Shown: piece by piece, positions 24,301 to 34,600 of the stretch
How the letters are laid out: every line of letters starts with the position of its first letter
Numbering within the stretch: position 1 is the first letter of the stretch
Origin: Phallusia mammillata
Taxonomy: Eukaryota; Chordata; Ascidiacea; Phlebobranchia; Ascidiidae
Reading direction: 5' to 3'
DNA length: 64,000 nucleotides
NCBI GenBank assembly: GCA_003260075.1
Contig: QLIY01000269.1
Coordinates: 103,631 to 167,630 of the forward strand
Translations under genes and position numbers: made by a program
The notes under the pieces: model-generated
Seen by the model: the letters and a program-made list of their open reading frames with translations, nothing else
What the model was told of the DNA's origin: nothing
The model's database searches: none

Positions 24301-27297
24301 TTCGTCTCCGAGTACGCATACGGCGACAGGTTGTGGAGCACTATGCTTCGATAGCATCACGGCATAGCCTGTTGGCATAGGTTTTGGAATTGGGGTTTGC
24401 CCGATATCCAGTTTTTAACCCGACGCCGTTAAAATTGCTGATTCGGCAAAGTCTCATATGTTCTCAGATACAAACAGCAAACGTCCAAACCTGACGCAGA
24501 GATTGTGTTGCAACTAGGCCTACCATATTTCCACCCCCAAAGGGGAGGACACATTGTTGAAAAGAACATAAAAAAATTTAAGAAATAAGCTTGTATTTTT
24601 AAAAAGGAACACCTGTATTCTTTAAAAAATAAGCTGAAGATCTATATTTTGCTGTTTTGAATAGCACAATTGTCACATATGTATTTGATACATCAGAAAT
24701 TCCTTTGAAAGGAGCCCATTTGGGTATTTTTTCTTTTCCTCGGAGGACAACTTGGTTTTTGTTAAAGTCACGTTTTACTCGTTTATCCCCCCCCCCCCAC
24801 TATCTAAATTGTTAAGTTGTTTGTTGCCTGACATTTGACATTGTATTGCTACCGAGAGTAGCCCCGAAAAATCTATTTATACTATTTTTATAGCCTAAAC
24901 CCCCCCCCCAATTGGGGTTTGCCCGATATCCAGTTTTTAACCCGACGCCGTTAAAATTGCTGATTCGGCAAAGTCTCATATGTTCTCAGATACAAACAGC
25001 AAACGTCCAAACCTGACGCAGAGATTGTGTTGCAACTAGGCCTACCATATTTCCACCCCCAAAGGGGAGGACACATTGTTGAAAAGAACATAAAAAAATT
25101 TAAGAAATAAGCTTGTATTTTTAAAAAGGAACACCTGTATTCTTTAAAAAATAAGCTGAAGATCTATATTTTGCTGTTTTGAATAGCACAATTGTCACAT
25201 ATGTATTTGATACATCAGAAATTCTTTGGGTATTTTTTCTTTTCCTCGGAGGACAACTTGGTTTTTGTTAAAGTCACGTTTTACTCGTTTATAAAAGTAT
25301 CGGTATTTTTTCCGATGCCACCTAAGTATCGGATGAGTAGCGATGCCACAAATAGCATCAGGTAATACTGTATTATCGGGCTAACCCTAAATACATCAAC
25401 ATGTATTGATTTATGTTATACGACGCATCATACGAAGATTTGAAATTATGACATCAGCATATTTTTGTGGCAAACGTTTTTTGCCAAAATATTGCGTCTT
25501 TTCAAATCTAATAGCTACAATCCGTTGAAAATGTTTGTGTGGCGTGAGTGACGTGTTGTTGAGTGCATGTGCGTTGCAAATTATTTTTGAGACACGTGTG
25601 CGATTGCACCATACCCACGACGATTAGCATCACATTCGCGCCCAATGTGTAAGAATGCTTATTATGATAGTGAAAAGTAAATGTTTTTTTTAGGTTGTAA
25701 AAACGTTTGCGGAAATCACTACTTCAACTGATGACAGTCACGTCATGTCAATTGATGATTGCACATTTTACGCAGTTACCGTAGCATCGCGATAGTGCCT
25801 CATAAAATATGCGACTAACGTAATTCGTTCGCGGCTTGACTCAAGCGTGTTTTTCGCGAAAACAATATTGTTAGATCGTTGCTTACTCTCTATTTTCCCG
25901 CTAATTGTGCCACTTCATCATTGCTTTATTATTATTTTGAGAATATTTCTGAGAATTAATTAAAAAATATAGACCACCTTTAATTGTGACTGCAAACTNT
26001 ATAGACCACCTTTAATTGTGACTACAAACTGCGGTCGCGCACGCAAGTTTATTGGTCGCGCGGCGCGACCGTGCGACCGCATTTTTGCACCCCTGTTATA
26101 ATGTTCTTTATGTCTAATAAAATTTAACGTCTAATAAAACCCTTGTTTAACGTCTAATAAAATTCAACATAAATGTATTTTGCAAAAAGAAATTTGAAGT
26201 GCTAAATAAACTTATTCTTTCAACTGTGATGGCAGACACAAGCATATTTGTTGTGTTTTTCTGAATAGTGCCAACTGAATTGTTTGATATTGAATAGCAA
26301 ACATGTCACAACAAAAATACTTTGTTGTTTGCATGCAGGAAATAATGACCCTTTTGTATAGGTTGTTTTGCTCGACTACGTGAGAAGGCACGAAGAATGC
26401 AAGAACTGTTGTCTGGGTAACTGTCATCAATTTTATGCATTTTGTGTGTGATTATGTGCGTAAACACTTAGTTGCCTCTGGGCAGAATGTGCTAAAATGT
26501 TTGCCACTAGCAATTTACTGATTTTGCTGTAGGGAAAACTAATTTACTATTTGGTGCAGGTTGAAATCATTGAAAATCAGTGGTTATGTTGATTCTCCAT
26601 CTTTTCATCTTGTCAGACGCAATCCTGTCAACTATGCCGAGGATATTTTGCTTCTGAAAGCCATTGTTGCACAGGTAAGGGGAGATAGTTGTTTGATATT
26701 AGCACAAAATGTTTGTAGATTTTGGTTACAGGCCAAGTTTGTTAAAAGTATTAAATGTTTATGTTTTATTATGTGTAAAATTGGGTATAAAAATGCACAA
26801 TTGGTTGAATTTCATAAAAAACATTAAGTCATTCGTCCATAAGAATTTGAGATTAAGATCATCAGTATCTTATTCAAATAGATGCTGCTAAGCGAAATAT
26901 GTATCTCAAACCAATACATTATAGTTTTTATTTTCCAAGCATTGAGCTGGGTGATTCTTTTTTCAAGTTTGAAAGACAAATATTGAAAATGCACAAATTA
27001 TAATAACCATACAGCACTATCAGAACGTGCTTTCATTCAAGCAAAATAGAATTCTGCTGGTATAAATATTTCAAAAGACCTGTTTACTAGTTTTGTAAAA
27101 TGAGAAACGCGTTCCATTTTTAGTGTACTGAAAAGGGAGTTTGTATTGTGGTATCGAGTAGACTGAAACATGAGGAGGCAAACTCAAACTGGCCACCGAG
27201 CATTCGAATTGCAGTCACTGCCTCAATGGATGATTGTGAATTGGTGAAAGCTGCTAATGTTATTAAGCAAGTTGTGGATGATATTGACAGTAACTGA
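20859..27297 (+). CDS. SPTLC1: serine palmitoyltransferase subunit 1, tandem copy A
   Basis: Non-catalytic subunit of the ER enzyme that condenses serine with palmitoyl-CoA, the first step of sphingolipid synthesis; it pairs with SPTLC2/3. Exons: 20859-20912, 21773-21978, 22265-22431, 22538-22670, 22900-23029, 23177-23374, 23752-23944, 26362-26416, 26560-26674, 27124-27297. They sum to 1425 nt, 474 residues (human 473). The N-terminal membrane helix is [17 protein letters not shown]. Family blocks: [88 protein letters not shown]. As expected for SPTLC1, the PLP lysine of SPTLC2 is absent. The loop around human C133 reads [16 protein letters not shown]: the Cys is kept, but G137 is Ala and F142 is Val. 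Introns 1 and 7 hold hAT-like elements. Confidence 0.97.
21088..21176. repeat. C homopolymer, 89 nt
   Basis: A pure C run inside the hAT-like element. It is likely a gap placeholder or assembly error rather than true sequence, since similar runs recur in the left half of the window only. Confidence 0.95.
21306..21387. repeat. C homopolymer, 82 nt
   Basis: A second pure C run inside the same element, 129 nt after the first, with no duplicated flanks. Confidence 0.95.
24268..24277. repeat. C10 run without visible duplicated flanks
   Basis: Exactly ten C between tttaaaaaaag-type sequence and atacagtttcg, inside the hAT-like element. It has the same length as the spacers between duplications elsewhere but no recognisable copy on either side, so it may mark a join without overlap. 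Confidence 0.9.
24388..25292. repeat. large direct duplication with C12 and C10 spacers
   Basis: Copies at 24388-24786 and 24910-25292 are near-identical except for a 16-base deletion in the second. After the first copy come C12 (24787-24798), about 100 nt of unrelated sequence, then C10 (24900-24909) immediately before the second copy. This looks like two joins around a small contig. Confidence 0.95.
25968..26030. repeat. 31-nt direct duplication joined by an N
   Basis: Copies at 25968-25998 and 26000-26030 differ at one base and are separated by a single ambiguous N at 25999. The structure is the same as the C/G-run duplications but with N as the spacer. Confidence 0.95.
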
Positions 27298-28657
27298 AAG
27301 AAATACCTGAAAAGACTAGTGCATAATGTTAATCAACAGCTGCAAAATTCTGTTTTTTTGGCAAATTGGTTGGCTAGATATTGGCTTATTAGATAAACGT
27401 ATGTGATTGGCTTTTATTAGTTTATGAAATTTTTCCGTTCTTTAATATATGTTTAGTCTAATTTTTGTGGTGTGTGTCTGTTGACTCTTAGACTTAACAA
27501 AATTCCTTAAGCCAGGGTGTGTGTAATTTGAAGTATATATGTTTTGTTTTAATATTATTGCAAAAAAAATCTTTGAAATGCCAATTAATTTTTCTCTATG
27601 GTTGCCTGTGTACTTGGAGTTGTTCTTCACAGTGTTTTACCCTTATTGCCCAATTAGAACCTATAATCATAAATCAAATACTTTAATTTGTAGTTAAAAG
27701 TGCAAATTATTAGTGGACAGTGTTATTGCAGTCTGGTTAAAACAATAATTGTCCATTATTTTTGTGCATTTGTGTGTAGACTTTTTATTTCCAAATGTGT
27801 TGTTTTTTAAGGAAAGCTTACTTACCTAAAATATATGTTACATGGAAAGTTACTTGTTGCATAAATTGTTTATATTACACCTAAGCTAACTGTCATGGAA
27901 TTGCTTCCTATGTTTTATCTATGGAATATGAAAAAATGTTACTTATGCCCTTCTTGATGTTATAATTGTAAAACCTGTTCGAAACTTCGAAAAAACATGC
28001 TCTATTTGGAGTTTTAATGTAACATGCAGTTTACTTTGGAAACACCACAAAACTTATTTTTATGCTACTTAAATGATAAAATAATAAAAAATAACAAAAA
28101 CAAAAAGATAAAATAAAAAAATATATTGCGGTGATTTTTGACATATTGTAACTGTGTTTCTTGAGATTCATACATGACATGCATTTGTTTTAATCTGTCC
28201 TCTATTACATTAATCATTGCAGTGTATATTTTTGAATTGGGTGCAACTTTAAATATGTACATACCAACAAAAGGAATTCCAGGTTTTTTATACCACGAGT
28301 TATGTCGAACACATGTTTTATAACTACTTAAATCATGTAACAAACAATTCCATTTGCTTTGAAATCTTTTGATATTTCCATGCTTTCTTTGATTGTCTGT
28401 TATTAGTGTGCAAAAAATGTTTGTTAATGGTAGCAAAACTGTTTAGCTGTGTAGTTAGTTTTTAAAGCTGTTGGATAATTTCTAGTAATACTGATAGACA
28501 ACTTTATTCATTTAAATTGATCTCAATTGTTGCATGTGCCTAAATATTTTGTTGCTTTTGTGTCAATTACTCACTAAGTAATCACCCATTGCATTTTAGG
28601 GTAAATAAGTTTTGTATGTAGTTTTGGTAAAATTTCTGCAGTTTTCTGGCCAAGCCA
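27298..28657. other. SPTLC1-A 3' region and SPTLC1-B promoter
   Basis: The 1.36 kb between the two tandem genes is AT-rich and CpG-poor with no supported exon. A 123-codon minus-strand frame at 28065-28436 has no family signature and is AT-biased. The stretch must contain the 3' UTR of copy A and the start site of copy B, unless both are transcribed together. Confidence 0.5.
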
Positions 28658-31600
28658 ATGGATACTGAGAAACCATGGGTTGTGGCTGAAGCCATTCATT
28701 CAGCACTGCATGTAAGTGTTTTCATTTATTTTTAGTCACTCTCCAATCATCATATTTTTTACACTTGACTTTATTTCTTAAATTTTTGTTGTTAAGACAA
28801 AAATATTTTTGTGACTTGTGTAATTGAATTCACAGTACGCCAGGCCTATTAAAGGCATCATACCGAATCAGCTGGTCTCCCAAGCATTCACATATGGCAA
28901 GGCATAGGCTAGAAAAATCTAGCCTGCGGTGGAATTCGAACCCACGACAGGAGTCTTTCTGGGACTTGCGCTCTACCAACTGAGCTACGCAGGCTCAGTG
29001 GAGAAACCGCCAAAAGTCGGATCACAATCACCTTAGTTGTATAATTGAAGTTTTAGAATTGAAATTGCCAGTTAAAATTTTATATGCCCTCTCATATAAT
29101 ACACCAATGAAAGGCGGTGATCAAGGGTTAGTGAAAGGGCATGCAACATACAGTGCGGGGCAGCTAATTGCTTGGCCCACACAGACTTTGTCAAGTAGTC
29201 CATTGTTTCATACTTTTCACTGTTATATCAAAGGAAGTTGTTATTTGCTCTGCATCATTACATTTTTGACATTATATTACAAGGTAAAGTTTAGGTTAAG
29301 CCCTATGGAAACTTGGTTCAGAATTTTGCCTTCACAGACATGTTTATTGTATGTGTGAGTTTATTGACTTGCCCTCCGCATCATTATAAATGTAAATTGT
29401 GTCCTATTATAATAATTAGTTGCACCCCTGGGTCCTGTGTTCACAAAGTTCTGGGTTGAATTCTGTCTTGGTGTTTCCTCAAGGAATAAAGCTTGAGCAA
29501 GATTGCTCCAACCAAGTGGAATCCGTTGGGTTAAACAAAATAAAGTCAAAAATTTAACAAAATAGAAGTAAGCAGTCTTGCGATAATGCAGGCAGCTGGA
29601 TGGCAGACACATTCAGGCATTGCCCACTCAATGTGAATAAAAATGAAACAAACAAACCTGTTTTGCTTTACAGGCCCCATTGTATCATCTGATTGTCGAA
29701 GGGGTGCTTGTCATTTTAATCATAAGACTGGTATTTTCTAAAAGTTACAAGATTCAAGACAAAGCTCCTCTCAGTGAAGAAGAAAAAGATGAACTTGTTT
29801 CTGAATGGCAACCTGAACCTCTTGTTCCTCCTATGCAAGAAACAACAAAGTCTTCCAGAGTGGTCAGCGGGTAAATAAAGTTTGATATGTTCTTTGTCTT
29901 TTATTGGTTCAACAAATTTAAATCAATATTTTAAGGTTGGCAAAGGCTTACCCATAGTTATGGGTCCCCTTCCCTGAAGGGGACACATATTGATTTTACT
30001 CAAATTGTCTTTTTTATTTCTTTTATTTCTTTTTTTTTTTCTTACCAAAGTTTGTCTGACTCGTTTTTCCATCAAATGCTTGATGGATTTGGCTGAAATT
30101 TACACAGATGGTAGATATAGTTATGTAGATGTGCATCCCACTTTGTTTTTGTTGATAACCCCANNNNNNNNNNNNNNNNNNNNNNNNNNNNNNNNNNNNN
30201 NNNNNNNNNNNNNNNNNNNNNNNNNNNNNNNNNNNNNNNNNNNNNNNNNNNNNNNNNNNNNNNNNNNNNNNNNNNNNNNNNNNNNNNNNNNNNNNNNNNN
30301 NNNNNNNNNNNNNNNNNNNNNNNNNNNNNNNNNNNNNNNNNNNNNNNNNNNNNNNNNNNNNNNNNNNNNNNNNNNNNNNNNNNNNNNNNNNNNNNNNNNN
30401 NNNNNNNNNNNNNNNNNNNNNNNNNNNNNNNNNNNNNNNNNNNNNNNNNNNNNNNNNNNNNNNNNNNNNNNNNNNNNNNNNNNNNNNNNNNNNNNNNNNN
30501 NNNNNNNNNNNNNNNNNNNNNNNNNNNNNNNNNNNNNNNNNNNNNNNNNNNNNNNNNNNNNNNNNNNNNNNNNNNNNNNNNNNNNNNNNNNNNNNNNNNN
30601 NNNNNNNNNNNNNNNNNNNNNNNNNNNNNNNNNNNNNNNNNNNNNNNNNNNNNNNNNNNNNNNNNNNNNNNNNNNNNNNNNNNNNNNNNNNNNNNNNNNN
30701 NNNNNNNNNNNNNNNNNNNNNNNNNNNNNNNNNNNNNNNNNNNNNNNNNNNNNNNNNNNNNNNNNNNNNNNNNNNNNNNNNNNNNNNNNNNNNNNNNNNN
30801 NNNNNNNNNNNNNNNNNNNNNNNNNNNNNNNNNNNNNNNNNNNNNNNNNNNNNNNNNNNNNNNNNNNNNNNNNNNNNNNNNNNNNNNNNCGTAGATGGCC
30901 TTGCTCGCAAATATGCTTATTGTTACGGAATTATTCAATGGTTTTACTTTATGTTTTCAATGAACGCATAGCATAACTAGGCTGCAAACAGTGTACATTG
31001 TTTCGACGTATAAGGTCTCATATTGGCTAGTGATTAGTCATCTAACGGCACTCCAGTTTGTTAGGAGCAACAGGCTGCAATGCCATGCCTCACCTATTCT
31101 GTTCTTATGGCACTGGGCATAAACCACGGAGGCAGAGTTGTAAACGGGCCTGAAATTGGAGCCCCAACCCGAATCGTTTTTGAGAAGCCCGTTTGTGCCC
31201 GAAAGTTTGATTGACAGACCTATACATTGAAGCCTCAGGAAAGACCAAGACAACAAACACAATAGACAATTGGTCTCACACTAAGCGTTTTAGGGCTGCT
31301 TGACATCAGGTCAGGTCCAGCAACTGGCTACTTAGCTGATTAAATTTAGTCAAAAAAATTCAAGTCAGGCCCGAATCAAGCCTGTTTCGTTGAAGAAACC
31401 TAAAACCCGTCAAAACACAAACATCATATTTTTCGTGTCGAAAATTTTTGGGTAAAAACTTACAGGACTGATTCCATTCTTGGGAATCGAAATTCTTCTC
31501 GGTTTCGCGCTTTCAGAAACGCAGAGAACATCCAAGGTAGGGTCGAGTCTTTGAAGCAACCCGTGGAAGGACGCGTCCAGCTCACGTGACTGACCGGGGT

Positions 31601-34600
31601 CGGTGATCACGTGCAAAGTCACGCGACGTGATTCGTCCAATCGGGAAGTGAATTCGTCGCCTTGACAACAATGAGATGTGGGTTATCGATCGGTGGTAGA
31701 TATTTCAAAAATTCGTTGAGGGTTTAAATTGTTTTGTCGCAGAATTTTATCTTCAAACTCAGCCGAGTAACAAGAATTTAGACATTCTGGCTTTTACATC
31801 GACAATACTAAACCTGTGCTAAAATTTATGTGGATTTGAGATCTATTTATTAGAGACTATTAATATTAACCTGAAACTTTTGTGGATTTACGATCTCTTT
31901 GTTAAAGACTATATTAATCTGGAAGCTTTTAGAAGCATTTGCAATTGTAGGTGAGATTGCCATTATTTGTACTCACTGTCAGTGGAACTGGTCGTTCGCA
32001 TCTCTTTGGCGCCACCATTCGTCACTGGTGTCCTGGTCTTTTTTCTGCAAAACAAAAAATCAAAATGAATTTCAGCAAAAATATCCTGACATTCCCGCGT
32101 GCTGTGTTCCAGCGCAACACGTGCAAACCTGACATCGCGACGTTCTCTGTTAAATTGTCTACTGAATACCTATTTTTAGAACTACACGTGTGACGTATGA
32201 AAGTAAAACCAATTTCAATCAAAAGGATCGCGATCGACGTTTCTTACAGCGTAAAAGATCGAATCTTTGTGACGCCAACCTATAATGTTCGAATCCATTG
32301 TCAGTAATCCTGGCTAACGACGCTTTTACGCGATCAGCCCATTTCTTCGAGTCGAAAATTCAATTAAGTTTTATTAAATCTCGGTGGTTTATCGGGTAGC
32401 GTCGCTATAGCAACGTTCGACAACTGCGAGCGAATAATCTGAAGTGCTCTGGAGTGTTTTTGAAAGAAAACGCGGCAGACTGGCGAGCGCGTGTTGTTGC
32501 TCAGATCATAGACTCGATAGGGTATCCAAGCAGAAATGTAAACAAGCGTGCCGCAAAACCAAGGTCAATATTCAATCTTGCTGATGTTGAAACCAGTGGT
32601 GGGATTCAGTCGGTCCGCACCTGTTCTATAGAACCGTCTCACGACATTTTATGCGATCAACGAACCGGTTAGCATTACTGGTTACTGTCAATGGACTTTT
32701 TTTAATAGAACCGGCTGAAAAATGTGACTTTTCTGATAGAAGCGGTTGTGGCATGAGTTATTGCAAAACCTTTGATGATTAAACACTTTCATTACCACTA
32801 GGACTTTTATATTTGTCAAGAGAATAACAAACAAATGCCCTTAGTGCCACTACATCATATTTGCTGCTATTTGAAAGTTTTTTTCCCACTCTATCATCTT
32901 TGCTACTTCCGTGGGAACGTTTTAACTAAACCCACAGCAACAAAGAACACGAAAAAGTGTTGGGGTATCTTTGTACACGTGTACATATTTTCTTATCGTT
33001 AATTTTATACCGTATGTATATTTTACCACAAAGCTATACCTGTAGCATGGAAACAACGACGACCCAATAAGTTTACTTAAAGTGTTTCACACTTTGCACA
33101 TGTGTACATATACTCTTACATATTTAGTCGTATATTTTACTACAAAGCTCTACACGTGTAACACTGTAACAACGACGACCCAATAAGTTTACTTAATGTT
33201 TAAAGACTTACCGGAAATAATACTTATTAGAAGCAGTCATGGTTTCCACAAAACAAATCACCACAATTCAGTTTTTAAACTTAAAGAGCTAAGTAAACAA
33301 CTACTGCTACTATCCTGTATGATGAAACGAAACTTTGATTATTTTCCGATAACCTTACAACTATGAGAAGCCCAAGGCTACAGCACAAACCTGCACCTGA
33401 ACCTTCAGTTTGTTTTTCTAGCAGCGCGAGCCTCTGTAAAATCTGTATTTCNACGTTAAATAGGACATACTTCAAACAATATCTGGGGTGAATCTAATTT
33501 TATAGTTTGTATTCTACATAGTATTATTATTTAAGCCCAGTGCCGATCACTGTGTTTTACCTTACAACACCCGACTTTCTTATGGTTATCTCTTGGATTG
33601 CATTGTTTTTAACTTTGCATGTGTGGGGTTTTTGCCTGCAGAAACGACTAAGGTTATTAATGACGATGGCTAATATGGGACCCAATACAAAATAAGCATA
33701 GGAAATATATTTATGTTTTAAAATAGGTTATAGTGTAAATGCAACTACAAAATGTGCTAAGCCACCCTTCTGGTTTTTACTCTGTCTTTTTCTTGTTCAT
33801 ATAAATGTTGGTATAATAAGATATGGTAAAAGTTATTTTTTGTGGATGACCATAGAGTGGACACATTTTGGTTGCTATTATAAGATTTTTTTGCCTCTAC
33901 TCAGTCTAAAAATATGTGTGTGCATAAAATAGGCTGTTTTGTATTTTATTAGCTTTGTCTGTTATATTTAAAATTGAGTGGCATTTAGTAGCAGCGGATG
34001 CTCTTTTTTAGGCCTATCGGCAAAAGCTTGGTGGTGAATGGTATGACGTGCAACAATTTTGCGTCAATGAACTTTCTTGGATTAAACGGCCATGCAAGAA
34101 TCCAGGAGCAAGCACAAAACTGCATTGAAAAGTATGGAGTTGGTGCTTGTGGCCCAAGAGGGTTTTATGGCACATTTGGTAAGAAAAATAGACATGAATT
34201 TTTCTTGCTGCTTTGTCCAAGTAGTTTTGCTACATGTTTTTTTTTGAATTTGTGGTTTTGTTTTTCAGATGTTCACTTGGAATTAGAAAATAGATTAGCA
34301 GCATATATTGGTGTAGGTGAAGCTATTATGTATTCATATGGATTTTCCACTGTTGCAAGTGCCATTCCTGCCTATGCCAAGAGGGGAGATATCATATTTG
34401 TGTAAGTAAAAATGTCATATATATGTGATGTTTCATGGCTGTGTATGCTATGTTTGTTTTGTACAGTGATGAAGCTGTGTGTTTTGCAATTCAAAAAGGC
34501 CTACAGGCTTCAAGAAGCAAGATTGTATTTTTTAAGCACAATGACATGCAGGATTTAGAAGTCAAAATGCAAAAACAAGCCGAAAGAGACAAGTTGGTAT

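Larger units (their letters stand above)
24018..26095. mobile_element. hAT-like element, 2.08 kb as assembled, in SPTLC1-A intron 7
   Basis: Termini CAGGGGTGCGAACATTTTT and GCATTTTTGCACCCCTG are inverted repeats, flanked by a perfect 8-bp duplication ttataatg (24010-24017 and 26096-26103). GC-rich subterminal sequence (ggtagcgcgc near the left end, gtcgcgcggcgcgacc near the right) resembles hAT transposase-binding repeats. No transposase frame is seen. The interior contains a 383-399 nt direct duplication, three C runs and an N, so its true length is probably nearer 1.5 kb. Confidence 0.88.
29871..34011. other. SPTLC1-B intron 2 with N gap
   Basis: A 4.1 kb interval between exons 2 and 3. 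It contains 726 N (30164-30889), then a CpG-richer part (about 31.4-32.6 kb) unlike the AT-rich flanks, with a FAM124-like exon, a single hAT-like end at 32594 and a tandem repeat near 33.0-33.2 kb. A lone N sits at 33452. A palindrome-like gtcgctatagcaac at 32401-32414 resembles an RFX X-box, but one copy proves little. Confidence 0.6.

Noticed and set aside
28921..28994. A functional tRNA gene on the minus strand
   Set aside because: Acceptor and T arms are good, but the anticodon arm is broken and position 33 is C; it is the head of a SINE-like element.
29990..30976. Open frames of about 290-330 codons
   Set aside because: They are open only because they cross the N gap.
32401..32414. RFX X-box-like motif gtcgctatagcaac
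   Set aside because: A single motif match without a nearby supported ciliary gene start; kept only as a note on the intron.
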